This document shows, in pieces, positions 6,967-15,628 of a stretch of 24,482 bases of DNA. The stretch's first letter is position 1. Every line of letters starts with the position of its first letter. Below the pieces are notes generated by a model that saw only the letters and a program-made list of their open reading frames with translations, was not told the origin of the DNA and searched no databases. The stretch covers positions 1 through 24,482 of the forward strand of contig CASBPW010000020.1 in NCBI GenBank assembly GCA_949127685.1. The letters run 5' to 3'. The DNA is from Candidatus Sivonenia alaskensis PMM_0068 (GTDB lineage Bacteria > Cyanobacteriota > Cyanobacteriia > Gloeobacterales > PMM-0068). Both the position numbers and the translations under genes were made by a program.

Positions 6967-8576
6967 ATCTTGCTTTGGGCATCCAGCAAATGTTTGTTCA
7001 ACATAGGCTCCACGACAGAACCCATGAGGTGATTCCAAGGTAAACAAGATAAGTCATTCCAATTTTCGTGGACATAGAAATCCAGCGGTGGAATTTGGCC
7101 TTTTAGTTCTTTGAAGGCGCGCTTGAAACTTCCCAAAGAGCCTCCATATTCACGGGCTTTGAGAAGCACTTCTCCAACCCTGCGGTCCCCACGGGCAATC
7201 AAGGCTTGAATCACAGACCAACTGTAGCTTTCAGGCCGGAAATCTACCCCTTGTTTGTGTAAGGCTTTGGCTAAGTATTGGAGTTTCTTTTCTGCTTTAG
7301 CATCTACGCCATAGACCTGGAAAGGAGTATGGGCTTTGGGAACAAAAGTACTGCACCCAAAACTCAAACGAAACCGTTTGGCTTCTTTCTTAAGCGCTGT
7401 GAGCATGGCAATGGTGGCCTCCAAGTCTTCGAAAGTTTCACCAGGAACTCCAGCCATGCCATAAAGTTTCATCCCGGTTAATCCGCTATCCATCGCCGTA
7501 TGGAGGGATTGATGGATTTCTTCGGCGGAGAGCTTTTTATTAATAATCTGACGCAATCGTTCTGACCCACTCTCGACGGCAATCGTTACGGACTTAGAAC
7601 CACGTTTAGCAAGCGTCCTGGCAATTTTAGGCGTCAACGTATTCGCGCGCACCGAGGATACACTCAGATGGACTTCAGAAAATTCGTCTTGGTCCAGGTA
7701 ATCGATTAGGGATTCAAATTCTGGATGTTGGGTGACCGAAGCTCCGAGTAAACCCAGCCGAGGGGTAACTTTTAACCCTTCCTGAATGAGCGGAATGAGC
7801 GACCCTTCTAGCGAAGGAGTTCTAAACGGTAAAGTCAGATAACTGGCTAAACAAAAACGACACATCTCCGGACACGAACGGACTACTTCCACCATGAAGA
7901 TGTTTTCCCAGGCGCTGTGCGCCGTGACCACGCTAGAAGAAGAAAGTTTATTTCCCCGATAGGTTTGTTTCTGGACCAGGCTGGGTGCTTGACTACTTGA
8001 AATAGAAACAACTGGACTGGTGGGAGATTCATAGTCCACTTCATAAAGGCTCGGGACATATAGACCAGGGATTTGGGCAAGCCTGAGCAGTTTCTGCTTA
8101 CGGTCCAATCCCTTGAATTGCTGGAGGGCTTGCATGAAGGTGGGGACTAATTCTTCGCCATCGCCGAGGAGGAAGACATCGAGAAATAGAGAAAAAGGCT
8201 CTGGGTTGGCACTAAAAACGGGTCCCCCGCCAAAAACAATCGGTTCTTCTTCTCCTCGTTCTTCTGCCCGTAAGCTAATTCCCAAGTTTTCTAGTTGTGT
8301 AATCACATGGACAAAATCCAATTCCCAAGAAAATGAGAAACCTACTGCGTCCACCTGCGCAGGCAAAGGCTCATGAATATCGGTGAAAAGACGAGCGACC
8401 CGCACTCCGGGCAAGGAAGCAAGGAGCCGCCAAACTACTTGATAGCCCAGACTTGTGATACCGATGGTGTATTCATTGGGAAAAGCATAGATGACTTCTA
8501 AGACATCAGAACTACCCTGCCCATAGGTAGGTTCAAAAAGTACTTTTTCTTCCTGGAACAGATTGGTATGTTGCAT
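6954..8576 (-). CDS. B12-binding-type radical SAM protein (TIGR03960-like)
   Basis: From the ATG at 8574-8576 the protein has 540 residues. Residues about 20-150 form a Rossmann-like region resembling the N-terminal B12-binding-type domain of radical SAM proteins (EVIYAFPNEYTIGITSLGY, GFSFSWELDF, FGGGP). The radical SAM core starts with CPEMCRFC, giving cluster ligands C235, C239 and C242, and continues with VAVESGSERLRQ-type and MAGVPGETFED blocks. It resembles TIGR03960 proteins of unknown substrate; the DUF2344 partner seen in many of them is not next to it. The frame stays open to an ATG at 8664-8666 that would overlap fghA by 23 bases, but homologs start nearer the LFQEEKVLFEP block and neither start has a good SD. 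Being 67 bases behind fghA on the same strand, it may share its transcript. Confidence 0.88.
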   Translation of the reverse strand: MQHTNLFQEEKVLFEPTYGQGSSDVLEVIYAFPNEYTIGITSLGYQVVWRLLASLPGVRVARLFTDIHEPLPAQVDAVGFSFSWELDFVHVITQLENLGISLRAEERGEEEPIVFGGGPVFSANPEPFSLFLDVFLLGDGEELVPTFMQALQQFKGLDRKQKLLRLAQIPGLYVPSLYEVDYESPTSPVVSISSSQAPSLVQKQTYRGNKLSSSSVVTAHSAWENIFMVEVVRSCPEMCRFCLASYLTLPFRTPSLEGSLIPLIQEGLKVTPRLGLLGASVTQHPEFESLIDYLDQDEFSEVHLSVSSVRANTLTPKIARTLAKRGSKSVTIAVESGSERLRQIINKKLSAEEIHQSLHTAMDSGLTGMKLYGMAGVPGETFEDLEATIAMLTALKKEAKRFRLSFGCSTFVPKAHTPFQVYGVDAKAEKKLQYLAKALHKQGVDFRPESYSWSVIQALIARGDRRVGEVLLKAREYGGSLGSFKRAFKELKGQIPPLDFYVHENWNDLSCLPWNHLMGSVVEPMLNKHLLDAQSKMILA

Positions 8577-8643
8577 AGATAAACATGAGTAGCAATGAAC
8601 TGTAGGTATGATCCGCTCCTGAAAGGAGAGCCATAGGCCAGTC

Positions 8644-9489
8644 TCACCGCCAGAGGATCTCCGCATGGTGTCGAATGTGGTCTTCTACAAAGGTAGCAAT
8701 GAAGTAGTAACCATGGTCATATCCCTCCTGGCGGCGCAAGGTCAGTGATTGACCAACGGTGGCACAAGCTTCCTCGAACACCTCAGGCATCAATTGCGTT
8801 TCCAGAAAAGAGTCAGCCGTCCCTTGGTCAATCAGGATCGTTTGGGTGAATGGAGATTTTAGGATGAGCTCACTGGCATCATAGACCCGCCATCTTTCTT
8901 GGTCTGCTCCCAAATAATGCGTAAAGGCTTTCTTTCCCCAAGGACACCGCATTGGGGCTGTAATCGGAGAGAACGCAGAAACTGAAGCATACAACGCTGG
9001 ATTTTTCAGCGCACAGACCAAGGCTCCATGTCCGCCCATGGAATGTCCAAAAATTCCTTGCCGCCCCTGCTTTACGGGAAAATGCTCTGCTATCAGTGCA
9101 GGTAATTCTTGGGTGACATAGCTATACATGCGGTAGTGGGCACGCCAAGGTTCTTCGGTTGCATCTACATAAAAGCCTGCGCCTGTCCCAAAATCCCAGT
9201 CGGCATCGGCTCCTGGAATTCCTGTGTTGCGTGGGCTCGTATCCGCTGCCACCAGCATCACCCCATACTTGGCGGCAAACTGTTGTGCCCCCGCTTTGAC
9301 CATGAAGTTCTCTTCGGTAGCAGTGAGTCCAGACAGGAAATAGAGTACGGGCACGGGCTCCGATTTTGCCTGAGGGGGTTCATACACCGCGAACTTCATT
9401 TCACTGTTACAGATGGAAGAAAAGTGGCTGTAGAAACCAACGGTGCCGCTAAAGCAAGCATGCTTGCTCACAAGATAGAGTCCAGACAT
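8644..9489 (-). CDS. fghA: S-formylglutathione hydrolase
   Basis: Alpha/beta hydrolase of the esterase D family, 281 residues, that cleaves S-formylglutathione to formate and glutathione, the second step of glutathione-dependent formaldehyde oxidation (EC 3.1.2.12). The catalytic triad is visible: S150 in GHSMGGHGA, D226 in DQGTADSFL and H259 in GYDHGYYF. The LYFLSGLTATEENFM and DTSPRN blocks are also typical, and the length matches the family. It starts four bases after the frmA stop, so the two are surely one operon, and the pair together defines the pathway. The product acts in the cytosol. Nothing about it is unusual. Confidence 0.96.
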   Translation of the reverse strand: MSGLYLVSKHACFSGTVGFYSHFSSICNSEMKFAVYEPPQAKSEPVPVLYFLSGLTATEENFMVKAGAQQFAAKYGVMLVAADTSPRNTGIPGADADWDFGTGAGFYVDATEEPWRAHYRMYSYVTQELPALIAEHFPVKQGRQGIFGHSMGGHGALVCALKNPALYASVSAFSPITAPMRCPWGKKAFTHYLGADQERWRVYDASELILKSPFTQTILIDQGTADSFLETQLMPEVFEEACATVGQSLTLRRQEGYDHGYYFIATFVEDHIRHHAEILWR

Positions 9490-9493
9490 ATCG

Positions 9494-10603
9494 TTAAAAC
9501 GTCACTACGGTACGAATGCCTTCGCCTCGATGCATCAGGTCAAAGGCCTCATTGATGCGCTCCACAGGCATGACCTGAGTGATCAAATCATCGATATTGA
9601 TCTTACCTTCCATATACCAATCCACGATTTTGGGCACCGCCGTCCGCCCTTTTGCGCCCCCGAAGGCGGTTCCTTTCCAAACACGGCCCGTCACCAGTTG
9701 GAAGGGACGAGTGCTGATTTCCTGCCCTGCCCCAGCTACCCCAACAATCACACTCACGCCCCAGCCCTTGTGACAGCACTCCAAAGCCTGACGCATCAGC
9801 TTGACATTCCCTACACATTCAAAGCTGTAATCAGCCCCACCTTTAGTCAGTTCTACCAGATGGGCCACCAAATCTCCCTCGACTTCCTTAGGGTTCACAA
9901 AATGTGTCATCCCTAGCTTTTCGGCCAAAACTCGTTTTTTTGGATTTAGGTCCACGCCCACAATCATACCGGCTCCGACCATACGGGCCGCTTGGATCAC
10001 ATTTAAGCCGATTCCACCCAAACCAAACACCACGACATTGGCTCCTGGCTCTACTTTAGCTGTATTTATCACGGCTCCAAGCCCGGTAGTGACCCCACAG
10101 CCGATATAGCAGACTTTCTCAAAAGGAGCATCTTCCCGAATTTTTGCCAGAGCGATCTCAGGCAGCACCGTGTAGTTTGCGAAGGTGGAAGTGCCCATAT
10201 AGTGATGAATCTTTTTACCAGCGAGGGAAAAGCGGCTCGTCCCATCGGGCATCAACCCTTGCCCCTGCGTCACCCGAATCGCTTGACAAAGATTGGTTTT
10301 GCCGCTCAGGCAATAGTCACAGTTACGACATTCTGGGATGTAGAGCGGAATTACATGATCTCCAGGTTTTAAAGACCGTACGCCGGGACCGACTTCAACC
10401 ACAACGCCAGCCCCTTCGTGTCCCAAAATCGCAGGGAACAGACCTTCCGGGTCAGCCCCAGAGAGCGTAAAAGCATCGGTGTGGCAGATCCCTGTGGCTT
10501 TAATTTCAACCAGCACTTCCCCTTCTTTGGGACCTTCAAGCTGCACCGTTTCAATCTGCAAGGGTTTACCTGCTTCAAAGGCTATGGCTGCTTTCACGTC
10601 CAT
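9494..10603 (-). CDS. frmA: S-(hydroxymethyl)glutathione dehydrogenase (class III alcohol dehydrogenase)
   Basis: Zinc-dependent class III alcohol dehydrogenase of 369 residues that oxidises S-hydroxymethylglutathione, formed from formaldehyde and glutathione, to S-formylglutathione with NAD(P)+ (EC 1.1.1.284); the family also reduces S-nitrosoglutathione. Catalytic zinc ligands are C40 (GICHTD), H62/E63 (GHEGAG) and C169 (IGCGVTTG). Structural zinc ligands are C92, C95, C98 and C106 (CRNCDYCLSGKTNLC). The cofactor site is GLGGIGLNVIQ. The frame is open 38 codons upstream, but the ATG at 10601-10603 has GGAGAG seven bases before it and matches the family start. It heads an operon with fghA. 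The petF terminator upstream shows that frmA needs its own promoter in the roughly 85-base gap. Confidence 0.97.
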   Translation of the reverse strand: MDVKAAIAFEAGKPLQIETVQLEGPKEGEVLVEIKATGICHTDAFTLSGADPEGLFPAILGHEGAGVVVEVGPGVRSLKPGDHVIPLYIPECRNCDYCLSGKTNLCQAIRVTQGQGLMPDGTSRFSLAGKKIHHYMGTSTFANYTVLPEIALAKIREDAPFEKVCYIGCGVTTGLGAVINTAKVEPGANVVVFGLGGIGLNVIQAARMVGAGMIVGVDLNPKKRVLAEKLGMTHFVNPKEVEGDLVAHLVELTKGGADYSFECVGNVKLMRQALECCHKGWGVSVIVGVAGAGQEISTRPFQLVTGRVWKGTAFGGAKGRTAVPKIVDWYMEGKINIDDLITQVMPVERINEAFDLMHRGEGIRTVVTF

Positions 10604-10610
10604 GCTGATA

Positions 10611-10616
10611 CTCTCC
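10611..10616 (-). promoter_or_regulatory. Ribosome-binding site of frmA
   Basis: On the minus strand GGAGAG lies seven bases before the ATG at 10601-10603. It supports this start over the longer open frame reaching 10717, which would run through the petF terminator. Confidence 0.75.
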
Positions 10617-10691
10617 GTGGATGGCCTGACTATCCCACATCGTTTGGCCCCTATCCATGGTCTTAAGTATGATTTAGCTCTTTTTACCCAT

Positions 10692-10714
10692 AAAAAAAGG
10701 GGGCATAGCCCCCT
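10692..10714 (-). terminator. Rho-independent terminator of petF
   Basis: On the minus strand AGGGGGC pairs with GCCCCCT (10698-10714 overall) around a 3-base loop, followed directly by seven T (10692-10698). It lies about 30 bases past the petF stop and ends a monocistronic ferredoxin transcript before frmA. Confidence 0.9.
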
Positions 10715-10742
10715 CAAACCCTTTGTCTAACAAAACATAGGC

Positions 10743-11033
10743 TTAGTAGATTTCTTCTTCCTTGTGGGTTTCGATGACGCAATCACCTGTGGGGTAGGCC
10801 ACGCAGGTCAAAACGTAACCAGCAGCAATCTGGTCATCGTCGAGGAAGGATTGGTCAGACTGGTCAGGGGCAGCCCCGCTTACCAGTTTGCCAGCGCAGG
10901 TAGAACAAGCACCCGCGCGGCATGAGAAGGGCAGGTCAATACCAGCTTCTTCGGCGGCGTCAAGAATGTACTTATCAGTGGCACACTCAATGGTTTTTTC
11001 GCCAGAAGGGGTTTTTAGCGTAACTTTTGCCAT
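10743..11033 (-). CDS. petF: Plant-type [2Fe-2S] ferredoxin
   Basis: A 96-residue soluble ferredoxin that accepts electrons from photosystem I and passes them to ferredoxin-NADP reductase, nitrite reductase, thioredoxin reductase and others. The cluster ligands are C38, C43, C46 and C77 in the CRAGACSTC and YVLTC blocks, with exact plant-type spacing. The acidic C-terminus (KEEEIY) and the DDDQI segment match photosynthetic ferredoxins. The minus-strand GGGAGA before the ATG is a good ribosome-binding site, though spaced by about ten bases. It is flanked by its own terminator and separated by 103 bases from the upstream dehydrogenase gene, so it is probably transcribed alone. Other plant-type ferredoxin paralogs exist in cyanobacteria, so assignment as the main PetF is likely but not certain. 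Confidence 0.94.
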   Translation of the reverse strand: MAKVTLKTPSGEKTIECATDKYILDAAEEAGIDLPFSCRAGACSTCAGKLVSGAAPDQSDQSFLDDDQIAAGYVLTCVAYPTGDCVIETHKEEEIY

Positions 11034-11136
11034 GCTGTTCGATTCTCCCGATTGGATAGTTAAGAAGTAGGGCTTTACACAAAGACTCAGCTTATATCAA
11101 AAAGCTACTCTGTGGCAGCTCTTGAAAGAGTAATCA

Positions 11137-11994
11137 TTAAGACTTTATTAAGCGATCCAATCCGAATAAGTTTCTGAAAATCCCATCCGTGATTGTTTTA
11201 GGGGTGAACTTAAGAGCATTCGCCAAGAAAGAACCTCCCGAAAAAGCTTGATATCGGTCACGGGGATTTTCGTCGGCAAGGGCCTTCAAAATGAACGGAG
11301 CCACCCTTTCTGGCTCCCAAGCTTCACGAGTAAAGCTATCCATTTGAGCCTGCGTTTTCAGAGAAGCTTCTTTGTAGGGACCTTCCAGATAAGGCATGGA
11401 CTGGTCACGGGCCACCTCAAAAAATTTTGTTTCCACGGGCCCTGGCTCGACGAGAGAGACCTGAATCCCAAAAGGAGCAAGTTCCATACGCAAACTATCA
11501 CTAAGCCCTTCTAAGGCGAATTTACTGGCATGGTAGAGACCACTAAAGGGTAAAGCAATCAGGCCCGATAGGGAACTGATATTCACGATTCGGCCCTTAC
11601 CCTGGATCCGCATCGTCGGGATCACTCTCTGGGTAAGGAGCAAGAGCCCGATCACATTCACTTCAAATTGACGGCGGATCGCTTCTTCGGTGAGCAATTC
11701 CAGGGGCCCATATTGGCCGTAGCCTGCGTTGTTGACCAAACCATCAACCCGCCCATAGTGCTCAAGCGTTTTGGCTACCAGATCTTCCAGGTCGGCCCCT
11801 TGAGTCATATCCATGGGCACGACGAGGCTTTCTGCCTTAAGCTCAGCCGCGAGCTGCTCAAGTTTGTCGACACTACGGGCGGCCAGCACTAGTTTTGCCC
11901 CTTGCGTAGCCAAAAGTTTGGCGGTAGCAGCTCCAATCCCCAGAGAAGCCCCGGTGATGATAATGACTTGGCCCGCAATTTTGTTTTGGCTCAT
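11137..11994 (-). CDS. Short-chain dehydrogenase/reductase
   Basis: Classical SDR of 285 residues with a Rossmann fold. The cofactor motif TGASLGIG is at 14-21, NNAG at 88-91, catalytic serine in NISSLSG (140-141) and YHASK with Y154 and K158. The C-terminal 40 residues (FTPKTITDGIFRNLFGLDRL) are longer than in minimal SDRs and resemble uncharacterised oxidoreductases of the same class. The substrate cannot be told from sequence; NADP(H) is plausible because of the arginine after the second strand (LAARS). It begins 28 bases after the murF stop on the same strand, so the two are probably co-transcribed, though a functional link to cell-wall synthesis is not evident. Confidence 0.9.
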   Translation of the reverse strand: MSQNKIAGQVIIITGASLGIGAATAKLLATQGAKLVLAARSVDKLEQLAAELKAESLVVPMDMTQGADLEDLVAKTLEHYGRVDGLVNNAGYGQYGPLELLTEEAIRRQFEVNVIGLLLLTQRVIPTMRIQGKGRIVNISSLSGLIALPFSGLYHASKFALEGLSDSLRMELAPFGIQVSLVEPGPVETKFFEVARDQSMPYLEGPYKEASLKTQAQMDSFTREAWEPERVAPFILKALADENPRDRYQAFSGGSFLANALKFTPKTITDGIFRNLFGLDRLIKS

Positions 11995-12022
11995 GCGTCT
12001 CTATTTTTTTAGGATTTCTATT

Positions 12023-13387
12023 TTAACGAGTTGCCAGCGGAGTCAATTGGGCTGCTACTGCTTGCAGAACGAGTTCTAGACGCACTCCTCGCGATGCTTT
12101 AAAGAGTACCCGGTCTCCTGGCTTCAAATAGTCACGTAGCGCATGGGCCAGGGATTGATGATCGGCATGGATCGTCGATGCTACGCCGCAAGCTCCGGCT
12201 TGGATGGCCTCCCCATCGGCCCCACATTCCAAAATAAACAGACGGTCGAGGTTCAAGGCTTGTACATGGGCCCCTACTTGCTGGTGATAGTCCTTGGATT
12301 GTTCGCCCAATTCTTTCATTTGACCCAGAACGGCGATGTGCCGCTTACCCGGTGTTTGGGCCAAGACTTCTAAAACTGCTATGGTTGCCTCTGGCCCGGC
12401 ATTGTAGGTTTCATCGAGAAAAATCAAGGGATCGCTTTCATCCGCAGGGTGTTGCAATGCCAACGTTCTACTGCGCCCACCGGGCAAAGTGAGCCCTTCT
12501 AGTCTTGCGGGGAGACTCGCTAAATCGATCCCTAAACCTCGATGGGCTACCGCCAGGGCTCCCAACAGATTCATGGCCTGATGCCGCCCGGCAAAGGGCA
12601 GCGGAAAAGGAATACCCTCCACCCAGAGCACATCATCCCGAAGCTCTCCCCGAAATTCGCCAGCGTCTAAGCCGAAGGTCAGCAAAGAACGCCCTGCTAA
12701 AACTTTTTGAGCCGTTTGCCGTAAGAGCGGCTGTTCTCCATTCAAGACTGCCAAACCATCGGCAGGCAGCGTTTCTATGAGTTCACACTTGGCTTTAGCA
12801 ATATTTTCTAAAGAACCCAAACCTTCTAAGTGGGCTGCGCCAACGCAGGTAATCAAGCCCATAGTCGGTCGGGCAATCATCCCTAGGGTATGAATTTCTC
12901 CTAAGGCCCGCATCCCCATTTCGATAACGGCATAGCTATGGCTATCATCCAAACCCAACAGGGTTTTTGGGACCCCAATTTCGTTATTTTCATTGGCTAA
13001 AGACTTGAGGGTCGCAGGGCCTAAAAGAGCAGTCAGTAACTCTTTCGTAGAGGTTTTGCCCACAGAACCCGTAATTCCAATCACCGGGATCACAAATTGC
13101 TCACGCCACCATTGAGCTATCTGTTGATATACCGCACGCGTGTCTTTTACCAGAATATGAGGATAGGGCACGGGGATTTGACTAACGATCCCCACAGCAC
13201 CTTGCGCCATCGCCTGGTCAATAAACTGATGTCCATCAAATTTTTCGCCCACCAGCGGAATAAAAAGTTCTCCAGGGCCTATTCCCCGTGAATCAGTGCT
13301 CACGGAAAACGTGCGCCTGGACCAATTCCCCTGAACAGAAGAACCTGTGAGAACGATTAGGTCCTCCAGTGTTAATAAGCACCCCAT
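12023..13387 (-). CDS. murF: UDP-N-acetylmuramoyl-tripeptide--D-alanyl-D-alanine ligase
   Basis: Mur ligase that adds D-Ala-D-Ala to the UDP-MurNAc tripeptide in the last cytoplasmic step of peptidoglycan precursor synthesis (EC 6.3.2.10), using ATP. The three Mur domains are present: an N-terminal UDP-binding domain (STDSRGIGPGELFIPL), the ATPase domain with GITGSVGKTSTKE (lysine at 111) and the NENNEIGVPKTLLGL block characteristic of MurF, and a C-terminal domain starting about residue 305 with DETYNAGPE. Length is 454 aa from the ATG at 13385-13387; the frame extends eight codons to a TTG with no ribosome-binding site, so I prefer the ATG. It is the first gene of a likely pair with the SDR and is divergent from the sensor kinase. 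Confidence 0.95.
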   Translation of the reverse strand: MGCLLTLEDLIVLTGSSVQGNWSRRTFSVSTDSRGIGPGELFIPLVGEKFDGHQFIDQAMAQGAVGIVSQIPVPYPHILVKDTRAVYQQIAQWWREQFVIPVIGITGSVGKTSTKELLTALLGPATLKSLANENNEIGVPKTLLGLDDSHSYAVIEMGMRALGEIHTLGMIARPTMGLITCVGAAHLEGLGSLENIAKAKCELIETLPADGLAVLNGEQPLLRQTAQKVLAGRSLLTFGLDAGEFRGELRDDVLWVEGIPFPLPFAGRHQAMNLLGALAVAHRGLGIDLASLPARLEGLTLPGGRSRTLALQHPADESDPLIFLDETYNAGPEATIAVLEVLAQTPGKRHIAVLGQMKELGEQSKDYHQQVGAHVQALNLDRLFILECGADGEAIQAGACGVASTIHADHQSLAHALRDYLKPGDRVLFKASRGVRLELVLQAVAAQLTPLATR

Positions 13388-13478
13388 GAAATTGCCATCT
13401 GATTTGCTCAAATATCCTACACAGTTATTTGCTGCGAGATACAGGCTCTCAAATCACCCTATTCCTTACCGGAACGGC

Positions 13479-13496
13479 TCCAAGCTGAGGCTTGGA
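13479..13496. repeat. Short hairpin in the murF/kinase divergent gap
   Basis: TCCAAGC (13479-13485) and GCTTGGA (13490-13496) form a perfect 7-bp stem with loop TGAG inside the 246-base gap between murF and the histidine kinase. There is no T-run, so an operator or mRNA leader structure is more likely than a terminator. The rest of this gap shows no gene with a start codon and no clear promoter consensus that I can point to. Confidence 0.35.
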
Positions 13497-13633
13497 ACAA
13501 TTATATCTTCTGCAGAAACCTTAAATCAGGCTTATATTGGGCTTTCAGAAGCTATCCCCTGCGCTTACTGGCTGATAATAGAAAAAGTCTGTCCTCACTT
13601 GAGCACAGGCTATTCCCCGGAGAAACGCGAACG

Positions 13634-15628
13634 GTGGCTAGGCTGAAGGCAAAGACCTCTCTTTTAGAAGATTTCTTGGTAGCAGAACCCAGCCTGCGTC
13701 CCCAGATCTACTTCAAAAACTCTCTAACGGCGCTTTCCCATGCGATGGAAGACCAAATCCTCGCTATAGATAACCGCGATGATCCTCCATTGGTGATTGC
13801 CAACTTCCAGAAAGAACGGTTTTACCGGATGGAAGCCCGCCGTTATCAGCGCATCAGCTCTCAAGCAGACCAAGTATTTATTCTGGCGGCTCCAGAAACT
13901 GAATTTTTTGGGGAAGATACCGATTGCCATTTAGTGCCTCTAGACCCGAAAGATCCGTTAGCGCAAGAATGGCATTTGATTATTCTCAGTCGCCGATATG
14001 CGGCGGTACTGGTATGCCGTGAAGAACCAGGGAAAGAAAGCTGGACAGAATATGGCCAAGATACATTGCCTACTCTGGATCCGGCCCGTCGTTTCCGGGG
14101 GGTGTGGTCTTTTGATCGTCAGCTTACTTGGCGTGCGGCATCCTTGATTGTGCCCAAAATTCTGGCTTATCGTCCTGATTGTGCAGAAATTTTGGAAAAT
14201 CACCCGATGCTCTCGCTCACTCCTGGCGGCCCTGCCCTGCTCGACCCCGCCGTTTATACCGAGAGACTATTTAACTACTTGCAAGCGGGACAATACAAAC
14301 TTGTCAAGACCATCAAAGTCATTCAAGGGCAAGAACGCAAAGAACGGTTGGTCAATCGGATCACAGGTATGGTCCGCAGTTCCCTGGACCCTCAAGTAGT
14401 CCTCCAGTTAGCAGTACAGGAATTGGGTGAAGCCCTCCATGCTTCCCGCTGCCTCCTCTATCAGCCCACGGGGAACGGACATTACCTCATTCGCCAAGAA
14501 TTTCGGGCAACTGATCTAGATAGTCTCTTAGAACAGGAGGATGAGCTTTCTCATAAATTCCTGATTGAGCTAGCCGTGCAGCGGAAACAAGTGGTTGCAC
14601 TGGAGACCGATGACACTGGACGCAGGAATTACCCACCAGAAATTTCCGGAGCGTTAAGCGCGGATCATCTGGTTTCGATCAAAGAGGAAATGCAAGCCCA
14701 GGGGGTGCGGTCCTGGCTGGTAGCTCCCGTCATTTTCCAAGAACAAAACCTTGGAGCCTTGAGTTTGCAACAGATCGATGGAGAAATTCGGGTTTGGACG
14801 CTGGCCGAGATAGAGTTGGTCCGTGCAGTCGCAGACCAACTGGGTGTTGCGCTCATCCAAGCGGAAGCCTATCGCAGTTTGCAACAGCTCAACCAGCAAT
14901 TAAAAAGCTTAGAAAAAGCCCGCTCAGATCTGATTATGGTCACCACCCATGAACTGCGGACACCGCTGACGACCCTTAGGGTCTGCCTGGAAACCCTCCA
15001 AGAACATCCTGATATGGAGCCTTCCTTGCGTCAGCAATTTTTGGACACAGCGTTAGGAGATTCAGAGCGCCTCAGAGACTTGGTGGAAGATTTTCTGATC
15101 CTATCTCGGCTGGAAGCAGGCCGCGTTAGTTGGCAAATGGAAAATACGGACCTCAAAGAATGTTTTAGCATCGCGGTGAGTAGCATGCACCGTCGAGAAG
15201 TCAGCATGGACCTCAAGCTGGATATTTCTGCTGATTTGCCAACTGTATGGGCAGACCGGGAGCGACTCACAGAAGTCTTGATCAAGCTTTTAGACAATGC
15301 TGTCAAGTTTTCCAAACCACCCCATACCATCGAAGTCTCTGCCAGAGCCATAGAAGGGGCGGTAGAACTCTGTGTTCGCGATTATGGCCGAGGTATTGAA
15401 GAAGACCGTCTCGCCATTATTTTTGATGCCTTTACACAAGCAGAAGCCGTAATGACCCGGACTAACGCTGGCTGTGGTTTGGGTTTGACCATCTGTCACC
15501 AAATCATCACCCAGCAAGGGGGACAGATTTGGGCAGAATCCGAAGGCTTAGGCAAAGGGAGCCGTTTCTACATCGTGCTTCCCACGGCTGAGGCGGATTT
15601 CCAAGAACGGGCGATGGCAAGATCCTAA
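13634..15628 (+). CDS. DICT-GAF sensor histidine kinase
   Basis: Cytosolic two-component sensor kinase of 664 residues with no membrane segment. Residues about 20-150 resemble the DICT domain, a sensory module common in cyanobacterial signalling proteins (KNSLTALSHAMEDQILA, FQKERFYRMEARRYQRIS, PLAQEWHLI). Residues about 250-405 are a GAF domain (LVAPVIFQEQNLGALSLQQ). A coiled coil leads to HisKA with the phospho-acceptor H439 in THELRTPLT. The ATPase domain has the N box at N555 (LLDNAVKFSKPP), G1 DYGRGI and G2 GCGLGL. The GTG start has GGAG eleven bases upstream. No response regulator is adjacent, so the partner is unknown. The stop overlaps the tadA start (TAATG). Confidence 0.92.
   Translation: MARLKAKTSLLEDFLVAEPSLRPQIYFKNSLTALSHAMEDQILAIDNRDDPPLVIANFQKERFYRMEARRYQRISSQADQVFILAAPETEFFGEDTDCHLVPLDPKDPLAQEWHLIILSRRYAAVLVCREEPGKESWTEYGQDTLPTLDPARRFRGVWSFDRQLTWRAASLIVPKILAYRPDCAEILENHPMLSLTPGGPALLDPAVYTERLFNYLQAGQYKLVKTIKVIQGQERKERLVNRITGMVRSSLDPQVVLQLAVQELGEALHASRCLLYQPTGNGHYLIRQEFRATDLDSLLEQEDELSHKFLIELAVQRKQVVALETDDTGRRNYPPEISGALSADHLVSIKEEMQAQGVRSWLVAPVIFQEQNLGALSLQQIDGEIRVWTLAEIELVRAVADQLGVALIQAEAYRSLQQLNQQLKSLEKARSDLIMVTTHELRTPLTTLRVCLETLQEHPDMEPSLRQQFLDTALGDSERLRDLVEDFLILSRLEAGRVSWQMENTDLKECFSIAVSSMHRREVSMDLKLDISADLPTVWADRERLTEVLIKLLDNAVKFSKPPHTIEVSARAIEGAVELCVRDYGRGIEEDRLAIIFDAFTQAEAVMTRTNAGCGLGLTICHQIITQQGGQIWAESEGLGKGSRFYIVLPTAEADFQERAMARS

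Noticed and set aside
10604..10717. A longer FrmA starting at the end of the petF terminator.
   Set aside because: The ATG at 10601-10603 has a good ribosome-binding site and matches the family start; the longer frame runs through the terminator.
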